Below are positions 1 to 8,665 of a stretch of 64,000 nucleotides of DNA, piece by piece (within the stretch, counting starts at the first letter, position 1; each line of letters begins with the position of its first letter). The notes below the pieces were generated by a model. The model had not been told where the DNA came from, searched no databases, and was given only the letters and a program-made list of their open reading frames with translations. Position numbers and translations under genes: made by a program. The DNA comes from Oscillospiraceae bacterium (GTDB lineage Bacteria > Bacillota > Clostridia > Oscillospirales > Acutalibacteraceae), in the NCBI GenBank assembly GCA_910574935.1, contig CAJTCU010000001.1:483695-547694 (forward strand). Direction: 5' to 3'.

Positions 1-629
1 GCGCCGCCGCCCATCTTTAGAATTTCCGGGGTCAGCGCCTCCACCCGGTGCAGCAGCTTTGCCTTTGGGCACACCCGGGGGTCCGCGTCATACAGGCCGT
101 CAATATCGCTAAGCAGGACCAGCAGCTGGGCTCCGCAAAGCCCTGCCACAATGGCCGAAAGGGTATCGTTATCCCCCAACACCTTGTGGGCCCCGGTTTC
201 GATCTCGTCCGCGGAAACCGAGTCGTTCTCGTTCACCACGGGAATCACCCCCAACTCCAGCAGAGCTGAAAAGGTTCCCCGCAGGTGCTGGGCCCGCACG
301 GGGTCTGCCACGTCTCCGCCGGTCAGCAGAATCTGGGCCATAGAGCGGTTGTACTCGGAAAAAAGCTTGTCATAAAGGTGCATCATTCGGCACTGGCCCA
401 CAGCGGCGGCGGCCTGCTTCATCCGCAGCTCCCGGGGCCGCTCCAAAAGCCCCATACGGGCCGTGCCCACGGCAATGGCCCCGGAGGTCACCAGAATCAT
501 CTGCCGCCCCTGGCCGCAAAGGTCCGCCAGGACCCGCACCAGGCGCTCCATACTGCGCAGGTCCAGGCTGCCGGTGGGGTGCGTCAGGGTAGAGGTCCCC
601 ACCTTCACCACGATACGAGAATATTCCAT
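1..629 (-). CDS. proB: Glutamate 5-kinase (ProB), 3' end outside window
   Basis: Phosphorylates L-glutamate to glutamyl 5-phosphate, the first step of proline synthesis, in the cytoplasm. The visible N-terminal 209 codons show the amino-acid-kinase fold: an opening VVKVGTSTL, then LVTSGAIAVG, PVVNENDSV and KVLGDNDTLSAIVA, followed by LVLLSDIDGLYDADP, which are the substrate-binding loops of the family. No stop codon is reached before the window edge, so the remainder (a full kinase domain is about 250-260 residues, sometimes with a PUA domain) is missing. The ATG lies 9 bases after the stop of the radical SAM gene and a GGGGG stretch overlapping that stop may serve as ribosome site, so the two are probably co-transcribed. 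Identification is firm. Confidence 0.93.
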   Translation of the reverse strand, partial: MEYSRIVVKVGTSTLTHPTGSLDLRSMERLVRVLADLCGQGRQMILVTSGAIAVGTARMGLLERPRELRMKQAAAAVGQCRMMHLYDKLFSEYNRSMAQILLTGGDVADPVRAQHLRGTFSALLELGVIPVVNENDSVSADEIETGAHKVLGDNDTLSAIVAGLCGAQLLVLLSDIDGLYDADPRVCPKAKLLHRVEALTPEILKMGGG

Positions 630-638
630 CGACACTTT

Positions 639-2150
639 TTACCCCCTAAACTTCGTCTCCCGGTACAGGAACACCCGGCCCTTTTTGTACAGATACCGCA
701 GCTTGGTGAGCTTTTGGGCCTCGGCGTAGCATTTCTCGATCTCCCCCACATAGGCCAGGGGGTTCTTCTCGAACTTTTCCAGCCGCTTGCGGTATTTCTT
801 AAACTGCCAGCAGTAGATCATCTTGTACCACATCTGGCTCTCTTGGGTGGTGTTCTGCTTCCAATAGGCCCCAAACTGGTCGTCCATAGGAGCATACATG
901 ATCTTTTCCAGCTCTTCCTGGGTATAATAGCCCTGGTCAATGGCCATATCCACAATGTCCGTTCCGGGTAGGAAGTTTAGCCCATGCAGCTGAAGCTCAT
1001 ACTTGCCGGGCAGGCGCTTGACCAGGTAGTAGGACTCTTTCAAATCGTCGATGGTCTCAAAGGGATGCTGAAGCATCAGGTCAAAGGTGCCCCAGAATAC
1101 CCCGGCTTTTTGGATGTTGGCCACAGCGTTGATCACATCCTCCTGGGTCTCGTACCGGTGGAACACGTCCTTGCGCACCCGCTCGCTGCCGGACTGGATG
1201 CCCATAATCACCTCGGTAAGACCCACCTTTTTTAGGGTGGTAAGCATGTCCAGCTTCACCATTTTCGGATGAGACCAGATGGTAAAGGGCAGGTGGATAT
1301 ACTTGTCGTACTCCGCGGCGAATTCCTCTACCCAGCCGGGGATATTGGGGAAAATCTCGTCATAGAAGTGGACGAACACAATGTTTTTGCAGATTTCCTT
1401 GGCCTTGCGCAGCTCCTCAATAACACTTTTCACCGACCGGCTGCGCACCCCCTTCACGCCCTTGGGCAGCATCCGCCGCAGGTTCACACAGCAGCAGTAC
1501 GAACAGGTAAAGGGGCAGCCCCGAGAGGCAATCACCTCGTAACTGCGGGTATCCAGCTGGGGGTCGCCGGGGACCAGGGCGTCGTTTTCAATCAGGCAGG
1601 CGTCCATACACTGGATGGCGGGCAGGCCATAGCCGTCCACGTTGTCCAGAATATCGCCAATTTCGTTGACCTGTATCTGGTCCCCCTCCTTATAGGCCAG
1701 CGAGGGGATCGCCTGATAGTCTGTCTGGTTCACCAGGGCGTCCGCCAGCCGGCGGATGGCGTGTTCCCCGTCGGAGCGGATCACAAAGTCCGCGCCCCGC
1801 TCCAGCAGCTTTTCCGGGAACATGGTGGCATAGGCCCCGCCGCAGAGCAAAGGCGCCCGGGCAGCCTGTTTTACGCTGTCCATCACCTGGTACACTGTGT
1901 CCAGGTACATGGAACTCATTACGGAAAGCCCCACCATCACTGGCTTGCAGGCGGAAATGGTCTCTCGCAGCAGGGCCAGCTCCTTCTCGGTGGTAGGCTT
2001 GGGGTGGACGCTGTTGAAATCTTTATAAAAAATATTTTTCACATGGTAGCCGGCCTGCTTTAGGGCAGTCTCCAGGTAGCGCACACCCAGGGCCTTTTTG
2101 TTGTAGAACGCCACCAAGACTACCGTGCCCTTGCCAGTGGAATTTTCCAT
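639..2150 (-). CDS. B12-binding-domain radical SAM protein, function unknown
   Basis: An N-terminal cobalamin-binding-like domain (about residues 8-140; MVGLSVMSSMY and LLCGGAYATMFPE regions) precedes a radical SAM core with the iron-sulfur motif CPFTCSYC (C-x3-C-x2-C) near residue 215. The C-terminal region resembles that of other B12-dependent radical SAM proteins acting on peptides, lipids or cofactors. The substrate cannot be told from the sequence. I chose the internal ATG at 2150 because GGAAGG lies 8 bases upstream; an upstream ATG at 2204 lacks such a site. A sigma-A-like promoter lies just upstream, and proB follows after 9 bases. About 503 residues. Family is certain, role is not; a link to proline metabolism would be inference from the shared transcript only. 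Confidence 0.85.
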   Translation of the reverse strand: MENSTGKGTVVLVAFYNKKALGVRYLETALKQAGYHVKNIFYKDFNSVHPKPTTEKELALLRETISACKPVMVGLSVMSSMYLDTVYQVMDSVKQAARAPLLCGGAYATMFPEKLLERGADFVIRSDGEHAIRRLADALVNQTDYQAIPSLAYKEGDQIQVNEIGDILDNVDGYGLPAIQCMDACLIENDALVPGDPQLDTRSYEVIASRGCPFTCSYCCCVNLRRMLPKGVKGVRSRSVKSVIEELRKAKEICKNIVFVHFYDEIFPNIPGWVEEFAAEYDKYIHLPFTIWSHPKMVKLDMLTTLKKVGLTEVIMGIQSGSERVRKDVFHRYETQEDVINAVANIQKAGVFWGTFDLMLQHPFETIDDLKESYYLVKRLPGKYELQLHGLNFLPGTDIVDMAIDQGYYTQEELEKIMYAPMDDQFGAYWKQNTTQESQMWYKMIYCWQFKKYRKRLEKFEKNPLAYVGEIEKCYAEAQKLTKLRYLYKKGRVFLYRETKFRG

Positions 2151-2192
2151 GTTTAGAACCTTCCTTTTTTGCGATTTTTGCTTTAATAATTT

Positions 2193-2221
2193 ATTATACC
2201 ACAATGCAGTGGGTTCCGCAA
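2193..2221 (-). promoter_or_regulatory. Sigma-A-type promoter for radical SAM-proB operon
   Basis: On the minus strand TTGCGG, 17 bases, TATAAT. It lies about 45 bases upstream of the chosen radical SAM start and is back to back with the promoter of the glycosyltransferase gene. Confidence 0.6.
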
Positions 2222-2250
2222 CGGTTTTCTGCGGGCGGGGCAGGCCCTGG

Positions 2251-2279
2251 TTGCAAAAACCCGCGCCACCGTGTATAAT
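2251..2279 (+). promoter_or_regulatory. Sigma-A-type promoter for glycosyltransferase-flippase pair
   Basis: TTGCAA, 17 bases, TATAAT, 32 bases upstream of the glycosyltransferase ATG. Confidence 0.65.
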
Positions 2280-2311
2280 AATAACTAAAATTTGCTAAAG
2301 AGGTGCTATAG

Positions 2312-3295
2312 ATGCCCAAGATCAGTGTGATTGTGCCCGTATATAATGTGGAGGCATACCTGGAAAAATGCGTCCGCTCTGTGCTGGCTCAGACCTGCCC
2401 CCACTGGGAGCTGCTGCTTGTGGACGATGGTTCTACGGACCACAGCGGGGCTATGTGTGACGCCCTGGCCCAGACCGACCCCCGTATCCGGGTAATCCAC
2501 CAGAAAAACCAGGGGCTGGGCGGGGCCAGGAATACGGGCATTGGGGCCGCCGCCGGGGAATGGCTGGCGTTTTTGGACAGCGACGACTGGCTGGAGCCAA
2601 AAGCCCTGGAGCAAGCTCTTTCCACCGCTGAAAAAACCGGCGCGGACCTGGTGGTACAGGCTTTCCGCACCGTGGACGAGTCCGGCCGGCAGCTGGCGGT
2701 CTTTACGGAAAACCTGCCCAAAGAGCAGCCCCTGACCCTGGACCGCTGCCGGGAACTGCTGTTTATAGCGCCCTGCGCCTGGGCCAAGCTCTATAAGGCC
2801 AAGCTCTTTCAAGAGCTACGGTACCCGCCCCGGGTATGGTATGAGGACCTGCGCACCACCCTAAAGCTGCTGCCCACCGGCACGGTGGCAGCGGTCTCGG
2901 ATGATGTGGCGGTAAACTATTTGCAGCGCCAGGGGTCCATTATGAGCAACATGAACCTCTCTCGAAACCGGGAAATCCTGGAGGCCATGGATGACCTTAT
3001 CGGCTGGTACCGGGCCCGGGGCTTTTTTGACGCCTACCGGGATGAGCTGGCATATCTGGCGGTGTACCATGTGCTGGTCACCGCCTGCGTGCGGGTGCTG
3101 CGGGCAGACCTGCGGCACCCCCTGTTAAAGGAGTTTTCCCGCTATGTGAAAGACAGCTTTCCTGACTATAAGCACAACCCCTACCTGCCCCTGCTGGGCA
3201 AAAAACGCCGGCTGGTGCTGGCCCTGCTGGAAATGGGCTTGCCCGGGGTGGTGGGGCTGCTATTCAGGCTGAAGGAAAAGGGAGGGCGCAAATGA
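2312..3295 (+). CDS. Family 2 glycosyltransferase
   Basis: A GT-A fold transferase that would add a sugar from a nucleotide donor to a lipid-linked or growing surface glycan on the inner membrane face. The N-terminus shows the GT2 pattern: ISVIVPVYNVEAYL (residues 4-17), LLVDDGSTD (about 38-46), GLGGARNTGI, and the metal-binding FLDSDDWLEP near residue 90. At 327 residues it has the usual length for this family, with a variable C-terminal acceptor region. AGAGGTG sits 7 bases before the ATG. Its last 4 bases overlap the start of the flippase gene, so the two are translationally coupled and likely serve the same polysaccharide. Sugar and acceptor are not predictable. Confidence 0.9.
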   Translation: MPKISVIVPVYNVEAYLEKCVRSVLAQTCPHWELLLVDDGSTDHSGAMCDALAQTDPRIRVIHQKNQGLGGARNTGIGAAAGEWLAFLDSDDWLEPKALEQALSTAEKTGADLVVQAFRTVDESGRQLAVFTENLPKEQPLTLDRCRELLFIAPCAWAKLYKAKLFQELRYPPRVWYEDLRTTLKLLPTGTVAAVSDDVAVNYLQRQGSIMSNMNLSRNREILEAMDDLIGWYRARGFFDAYRDELAYLAVYHVLVTACVRVLRADLRHPLLKEFSRYVKDSFPDYKHNPYLPLLGKKRRLVLALLEMGLPGVVGLLFRLKEKGGRK

Positions 3296-4584
3296 GCATA
3301 AAAGAACAGTTCGCCCGGCTCCGCCGGCACCGGCTGGTGGAAAACACCATTATGCTGTATATTTTGCAGTTTTCTACCCTTGCTCTGGGCCTGGTGACCC
3401 AAGGCTACCAGCAGCGAGTGCTGGGCATGGAGCGTATTGGTATTTTGGGCGCGGCCAATTATCTCACCAATTTTTTCCAAATTTTCATTGATTTTGGCTT
3501 TATCCTCTCTGCCACGGCCAAAGTATCCCGGTTCCGGGAGGACAAGGCCGCCCTGGCCCGCATCCTTAGCCGGGTGGCGGCGGCCAAGGGCATCTTCATG
3601 GCCCTGTCCCTGGTCGTGCTGGGGGTCTTTGTGTTCCCCGGGCTGAAGGAAGAGGGCGAGCTGCTGGCCCATGTGTTCTATATGCTCTCGGTGGCCATGA
3701 TCGCCCTGCTGCCAGACTTTATGTACAGAGGCCTGGAGCAGATGTCCGCCATCACCATACGGGCGGTGGCCATCAAAATCTTCGCCACGGTGATGATCTT
3801 CGTCTTTATCAAAAAGCCCAGCGACTACTACCTGGTGCCCCTGTTCACAGCCCTGGGCAACGGCGGGGCCCTGCTCTTTGTCTACTGGCATCTGCGGAAA
3901 AAGGTGGGGGTGTGGTTCTGCCGGGTCAGCCTGCGGGAGACCTGGGAGGAGATTAAGGAGTCCGCCCAGTTCTTTGTCTCAAAAGCGGCCAACGCTGTAA
4001 ACAGTAACCTGAACGGCATCTTGCTCAAGCAGATTACGGGCTCGGCCTCGGCCGGGCTTTATACCAATGCGGACCGGGTCATCAGCGTGGCCCGCAATGG
4101 CATGTCTCCCATTGCGGACAGCCTGTATCCCCATATGATGAAGCACAAGAACTTCAGCATTGTCAAAAAGGCCCTGCTATTTATCTATCCGCTGATTTTG
4201 GCCGGGTGCGGGGTGGTGTTCGTCTTTGCCGAGCCCATCCTGGTACTCTGGCTGGGGCCAGAAGGCAAAGAGGTGGTGGCCCCCCTGCGGCTGCTGATTC
4301 CCGTGGCGGTATTCTGCTTTCCCAACTATGTGCTGGGCTACCCCACCCTGGGGGCCATGGGTCTTGCCAAGTATGCCAATATTTCCGTGGCCTTTGGCAC
4401 CTGCGTGTACCTCTGCGGGGCGGCCCTGGCCTACTTTGTGGTGGGTATCAACTGGGTCAGCCTGTGCCTGATGAGCTCGGTGACCGAGTTCTCCATCCTG
4501 GCCTTCCGGGTGGTGGTGATCCTAAAGAACCGCAAGCTGCTGCGAGCCGCCCCGGACCCAGAGCGGTCCAAGCGGGAAAACTAG
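3292..4584 (+). CDS. Polysaccharide flippase, Wzx/MATE-like membrane protein
   Basis: A 430-residue polytopic protein with about 12 hydrophobic segments and the family's N-terminal pattern (YILQFSTLALGLVTQGYQQRVLG, here shortened: helix 1 followed by a conserved loop, then a GILGAANYLTNFF helix). Members translocate undecaprenyl-linked oligosaccharide repeat units across the cytoplasmic membrane. The start ATG overlaps the stop of the glycosyltransferase gene (ATGA) with GGAGGG just upstream, which points to a joint role in making a surface polysaccharide. No polymerase or ligase gene is visible next to it, so this looks like an orphan pair rather than a full capsule locus. Confidence 0.87.
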   Translation: MSIKEQFARLRRHRLVENTIMLYILQFSTLALGLVTQGYQQRVLGMERIGILGAANYLTNFFQIFIDFGFILSATAKVSRFREDKAALARILSRVAAAKGIFMALSLVVLGVFVFPGLKEEGELLAHVFYMLSVAMIALLPDFMYRGLEQMSAITIRAVAIKIFATVMIFVFIKKPSDYYLVPLFTALGNGGALLFVYWHLRKKVGVWFCRVSLRETWEEIKESAQFFVSKAANAVNSNLNGILLKQITGSASAGLYTNADRVISVARNGMSPIADSLYPHMMKHKNFSIVKKALLFIYPLILAGCGVVFVFAEPILVLWLGPEGKEVVAPLRLLIPVAVFCFPNYVLGYPTLGAMGLAKYANISVAFGTCVYLCGAALAYFVVGINWVSLCLMSSVTEFSILAFRVVVILKNRKLLRAAPDPERSKREN

Positions 4585-4745
4585 CCAGAAGCGGAGCCGG
4601 GGACGCCAGTGAAGAAAAAGGGGGTGGGGCGCCCTCGCTGCGCCAGCGTGTTTTGGGGCGCTTTCAGTACAAGACCCACCAGCCCCGCCCAGGCGCAGCC
4701 CAAGCTCAAACCCTCGAAGTTTTCCCGTTTTCTTCTACAGAAATA

Positions 4746-4774
4746 TTGCACGCAAAGCCCCTTTGTGGTATAAT
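4746..4774 (+). promoter_or_regulatory. Sigma-A-type promoter for esterase
   Basis: TTGCAC, 17 bases, TATAAT, about 60 bases before the esterase ATG. The 160 bases between the flippase stop and this promoter hold nothing I can identify. Confidence 0.65.
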
Positions 4775-4835
4775 ATTCACATCTATCATGTACAAATCAT
4801 CCGGTTTTCCAGCCAACCTGGAAGGAGGCTTTATT

Positions 4836-5630
4836 ATGGCAAACTTCGACATCAGTCTGTACCTGGACTCCCTCAAGCGCCAGGGCTCTTTTAAAATGTT
4901 TATTCCCAACGACCGGCCTGTGGAAAGCCCTGTGGACCAGGGAACCCAGTCTCCCTATCAGACCCAGGTTATGAAAACCCTGTTTCTTTTACATGGCTAT
5001 ACCGGCGCAGCCGGTAACTGGGTCCCCGAGGATCTGGCCCAAAAGTATCACTTCGCCATTGTCATGCCCAACTGCGAGAACGGCTTTTACCTCAACGGCC
5101 TCTCTACCGGCCACGCCTTTGCCTCTTTGGTGGGGGAAGAACTGGTAAACTATGTGCGCCGCACCTTTGGCCTGGCCAAAACGCCCCAGGATACCTGCCT
5201 GATGGGCATGTCCATGGGGGGATTTGGGGCTTTGCGCACAGCTCTGGCCTACCCGGAAACTTTTGGCAAGGCGGCGGCGCTTTCTTCGGCGCTGATCGTC
5301 CATGAGATTGCCCATATGAAGGAGGGCGGCGGCAACCCTGTGGCCAACTACGCCTATTACCACGAGTGCTTCGGCGACCTGGAAACTGTGGAAGAGAGTG
5401 ATAATAACCCCGAGACCCTGGCCCGCAGGCTGAAAGCCGCTGGGGCCCCTCTGCCCGGCATCTTTATGCGCTGCGGCACCGAGGACTTCCTTTTGGAGAA
5501 CAACCGGGAGTTTCACCGCTTCCTGGAAGCGGAGGGCATTGCCCACGACTATGCCGAAGGCCCCGGCGCCCACGACATGAAGTTCTGGTCCGCCTGCGTT
5601 CCCCAGGCTGTGGAGTGGATGTTCGGCTAA
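4836..5630 (+). CDS. Alpha/beta-hydrolase esterase (esterase D / tributyrin esterase-like)
   Basis: A 264-residue cytoplasmic serine esterase. The nucleophile elbow is GMSMGG with Ser126; the oxyanion-side LLHGYTG motif is near residue 51; the acidic residue is probably in CGTEDF and the His in GAHDMKFW near the C-terminus, completing the triad. Similar proteins act on short-chain acyl esters, acetylated sugars or feruloyl esters; the substrate is not predictable. The ORF is open much further upstream, but AAGGAGG 8 bases before the ATG at 4836 fixes the start. It appears monocistronic, with its own promoter. Confidence 0.85.
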   Translation: MANFDISLYLDSLKRQGSFKMFIPNDRPVESPVDQGTQSPYQTQVMKTLFLLHGYTGAAGNWVPEDLAQKYHFAIVMPNCENGFYLNGLSTGHAFASLVGEELVNYVRRTFGLAKTPQDTCLMGMSMGGFGALRTALAYPETFGKAAALSSALIVHEIAHMKEGGGNPVANYAYYHECFGDLETVEESDNNPETLARRLKAAGAPLPGIFMRCGTEDFLLENNREFHRFLEAEGIAHDYAEGPGAHDMKFWSACVPQAVEWMFG

Positions 5631-5946
5631 GCCCACGGGGGGCGTCCCACACCCACCAGGATATTTTTTATTCCGGTCAGCCTTTGGCCCGGAAACGTCT
5701 GGGGACCACACGTTCCCAGGCCGCCGGTTTTCTTCCACCCAAGGCCCGCCGCATGGATCATTATCATACAAAACCAAATTCCCTCTTACCCCAGGGACTC
5801 GCTCCCATTGCATACAATAAAAGGAACCGCACTTTTGGAAGAATGGGCAGAGCCGGTTTTAACATTAAGGGGCTCTGCCGTCTGATTCGAAAGAATCTTT
5901 TGAACCATGCTAACTATATCATTGATCCCATCACGAGGTGAATCCT
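5631..5946. other. Intergenic stretch with one hairpin upstream of polyphosphate kinase gene
   Basis: No convincing gene. A 9-bp stem at 5846-5854 with 5871-5879 (GGCAGAGCC / GGCTCTGCC) lies about 70 bases before the next ATG, followed by the short palindrome GATTCGAAAGAATC at 5885. It could be the esterase terminator or a leader element; it has no T-run. A possible -10 (TACAAT near 5811) has no good -35. Confidence 0.35.
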
Positions 5947-7419
5947 ATGTTAAAAAACTGGATCCGTCCGGTCCGTCCGGAAAAGGACGAGCTAAAGGCC
6001 CGGCTAAGCGCCGCGGGCCGGCGGCTGGAAACCCAGCAGATGCTTTTGAAGGACAAAAAGCTGCCGGTCCTGGTGCTGATTGAGGGTTGGGGCGCGGCAG
6101 GCAAGGGCAGCGCCATTGGACAGATCATCAAGCACATTGACCCCCGCTTCTTCAAGGTGTTCTCCATGACCTCCCCCACAGAGGAAGAGCGCCGCAAGCC
6201 CTTTTTGACCCGGTATTTTGAGAAGATCCCAGAGGCCGGCAAGTTCACCTTTTTAGACTCCGGCTGGATGGATGAGATTACAAAACAGCGCCTGAACGGC
6301 GTGCTGGACGACGGATCCTATGCCCAGCGGGTGGACAGCGTCAAGCGCTTTGAGCGTCAGCTTACTGACAACGGCTACCTGGTGTTAAAGTTCTTCTTCC
6401 AGATCAGCAAAAAAGAACAGCGCCAGCGTATTGCCGCGCTGGTGGATGAAAAAGACACCGCTTGGCGGGTTAGCCGCGGCGACATGTGGCAAAACCAGCA
6501 TTATGACCAGTGCCAGGAGGTATTTGATAAGTACCTGGAGGATACCAATACCCCCAGCGCTCCCTGGTATGTGGTGGACGCGAAAAGCAAGAAGTTCGCT
6601 GAGCTTCAGGTCATAGAGACTCTTTGCACCGGCATTGATACCGCTCTGCACAACGAGAGCCTGGCTGTGCCCCTACTGCAAAATGTGTTCCCGCTGAATA
6701 AAATGCCAAAGCTTAGCGAGGTACTTCTGGCAGACAAGACGATCAGCGACCAGGAGTACAAGGCCCAGCTGAAAAAGCTGCAAGCCAAGCTGGGAATGCT
6801 TCACAACCGCCTGTACCGCAAGCGGGTGCCCGTGGTCATTGTCTACGAGGGCTGGGACGCGGCCGGCAAGGGCGGAAATATCAAGCGCCTTACCGGGGCC
6901 CTGGATCCCCGGGGCTTTGAGGTGCACCCAGTGGCCAGCCCAGAGCCCCACGAAAAAGCCCGCCACTATCTGTGGCGGTTCTGGACCAAGCTGCCCAAGG
7001 ATGGGCACATCGCTATTTTCGACCGCAGTTGGTACGGCCGGGTAATGGTAGAACGGCTAGAGGGCTTTTGCAGCGAAAACGACTGGCAGCGGGCCTACTA
7101 CGAGATGAATGAGTTTGAGCAGGAGCTGCACAGCTGGGGCGCGGTGGTGCTGAAGTTCTGGGTACAGATCGACAAGGACACCCAGCTGGAGCGCTTTACC
7201 GACCGGCAGAACACCCCTTCGAAGCAATGGAAACTGACAGACGAGGACTGGCGCAACCGGGAAAAGTGGGACGTGTACGAGGCGGCTATTGACGAGATGC
7301 TGCAAAAAACCAGCACAACCTATGCACCCTGGCATATTCTGGAGTCCGTGGATAAGAAATACGCCCGAATTAAGGCGTTAAAGATCGTGGTTGCGGCGCT
7401 AGAGGACGCGCTGGACTAA
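5947..7419 (+). CDS. pap: Polyphosphate:AMP phosphotransferase (two PPK2 domains)
   Basis: Transfers phosphate from polyphosphate to AMP giving ADP. Two tandem PPK2 domains are present: the first with Walker A GWGAAGKGS near residue 50, the second with GWDAAGKGG near residue 300 and the lid motif FDRSWYGR. In this class the C-terminal domain is the catalytic one and retains all motifs seen; the N-terminal domain also has a Walker A here but its lid region reads LDSGWMD, which fits a degenerate structural half. 490 residues, usual for the family. I prefer ATG 5947 over the GTG at 5938, because that GTG lies inside the GAGGTG ribosome site. A strong hairpin follows the stop. Confidence 0.92.
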   Translation: MLKNWIRPVRPEKDELKARLSAAGRRLETQQMLLKDKKLPVLVLIEGWGAAGKGSAIGQIIKHIDPRFFKVFSMTSPTEEERRKPFLTRYFEKIPEAGKFTFLDSGWMDEITKQRLNGVLDDGSYAQRVDSVKRFERQLTDNGYLVLKFFFQISKKEQRQRIAALVDEKDTAWRVSRGDMWQNQHYDQCQEVFDKYLEDTNTPSAPWYVVDAKSKKFAELQVIETLCTGIDTALHNESLAVPLLQNVFPLNKMPKLSEVLLADKTISDQEYKAQLKKLQAKLGMLHNRLYRKRVPVVIVYEGWDAAGKGGNIKRLTGALDPRGFEVHPVASPEPHEKARHYLWRFWTKLPKDGHIAIFDRSWYGRVMVERLEGFCSENDWQRAYYEMNEFEQELHSWGAVVLKFWVQIDKDTQLERFTDRQNTPSKQWKLTDEDWRNREKWDVYEAAIDEMLQKTSTTYAPWHILESVDKKYARIKALKIVVAALEDALD

Positions 7420-7423
7420 AAGG

Positions 7424-7469
7424 ACGGGCCCGTATCCGCAGAAAATTTTCTCTGCTGATACGGGCCCGT
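7424..7469 (+). terminator. Intrinsic terminator after pap
   Basis: Long stem ACGGGCCCGTATC..GCAGA with TCTGC..GATACGGGCCCGT and an AAATTT loop, starting 5 bases after the pap stop. The trailing T-run is weak (TTCCCTTT). The next gene is convergent. Confidence 0.75.
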
Positions 7470-7602
7470 TCCCTTTCAGGCCTTCGGGCCGCTTTTTTCA
7501 CTCTGCTTTTCTTTGGCTGCGCTGCCTAAAAGACAAATCTCCAAGGACTTCCACGCCCCTATATGGCCCCTTACGCGTTTTGCGTCCTATCTTTCGGATC
7601 GG

Positions 7603-8484
7603 TCAGCGGCTATTTTCCTTTCGGAACTGCTCCATCTTTGCAGCCAGCTGTGGCAGGCACACCTCAAACTTAGGGCCAAACTTATAGTCTTTGCTATACT
7701 CCCGGGTGGTCTCAATCACCTGGTGGGTAAACTCCACCGCTGTCCGGCAGGCCTCGCTTAGGTCCATGCCGTTGAGCAGCGCCCCTACCAGTGTGGAGGC
7801 GAACAGATCCCCTGTACCGTGATAGTACCCGGGAATTTCCTCCATCACATGGTAAAAGACCTGCCCGGCGGCGTCCATACTGGCCGCGCCCAGGCCGCCC
7901 TCTACCCGCACGCCGGTAAGCACCGCCATCTTTGGCCCCAGGTTCCGCAGCCCGCTTAGGATCTCCTCTACCTGGCCATGGGTCATGGGGCCGTCCAGAT
8001 AAGGCCCCCCCAGCAGATAAGCGGCCTCTGTCATATTGGGGATAATAAGCCCTGCCTTTCTGCACAGCCGGGCCATGCCCGCGGCCAGCTCCGGCGTACA
8101 GGTGGCGTACAGTTTGCCCCCATCCCCCAGCACAGGATCCACACAGAGAAGCGTATCAGAGTCTCCCAGCAGGCCAAAAATTTCCCCCAAAATGTCCGCC
8201 TGGGCCGGAGAGCCCAAAAATCCGCTATACAGTGCGGAAAATTTGCAGCCCACCGCTTTCCAGTGCCGCGCCATGGGCAGCATCTCCTCGGTCATATCCG
8301 TAAAGGTATAGCCGGTAAATCCTCCGGTATGGGTAGAGAGCACAGCAGTGGGCATCACGGCGGTCTCCACCCCGCAGGCGGAGAGCACCGGCAGCGCTAC
8401 CGTGAGGGAACATTTTCCCACACCGGAAACGTCGTGGATGGCAGCACAGCTCATTTCTTGATAGACCATAAAGTTCATTCCCAT
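7603..8484 (-). CDS. Pyridoxal/pyridoxamine kinase (PdxY-like, ribokinase fold)
   Basis: Phosphorylates pyridoxal, pyridoxine or pyridoxamine in vitamin B6 salvage. Diagnostic are the N-terminal HDVSGVGKCSL with the following STHTGGFTGYT lid segment, DPVLGDGGKLY near residue 136, LIIPNMTEA (residues about 163-171), and the ribokinase GTGDLFAS motif, where Asp is the catalytic base. 293 residues, normal for PdxY. The first ATG is used; further in-frame ATGs follow at codons 3 and 6, and the ribosome site is weak. A perfect GC hairpin directly abuts the start codon and may restrain translation. No other B6 genes are close, so this is a stand-alone salvage enzyme. Confidence 0.88.
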   Translation of the reverse strand: MGMNFMVYQEMSCAAIHDVSGVGKCSLTVALPVLSACGVETAVMPTAVLSTHTGGFTGYTFTDMTEEMLPMARHWKAVGCKFSALYSGFLGSPAQADILGEIFGLLGDSDTLLCVDPVLGDGGKLYATCTPELAAGMARLCRKAGLIIPNMTEAAYLLGGPYLDGPMTHGQVEEILSGLRNLGPKMAVLTGVRVEGGLGAASMDAAGQVFYHVMEEIPGYYHGTGDLFASTLVGALLNGMDLSEACRTAVEFTHQVIETTREYSKDYKFGPKFEVCLPQLAAKMEQFRKENSR

Positions 8485-8504
8485 GCCGGCCCCTGGGGGC
8501 CGGC
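8485..8504 (-). promoter_or_regulatory. Hairpin abutting the pyridoxal kinase start codon
   Basis: Nine-bp perfect stem (GCCGGCCCC / GGGGCCGGC) with a 2-base loop, ending one base from the ATG on the minus strand. The AGGGG that would be the ribosome site is inside the stem. Whether it regulates translation is inference. Confidence 0.35.
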
Positions 8505-8665
8505 CCTTTCTTTAATATTATTTAAAACTCAGGCGCACAGCGCCACAGGTTCTTTCAAGAGGCTGCCGCCTCCCTGGGACACAAGCAGCCGGCCAGTGTC
8601 TCACGGCTTTACCAAAGGCAGCCCTGTATAAATTTCGCATATGTCCCTGTTCCAGTTTCCACTGG

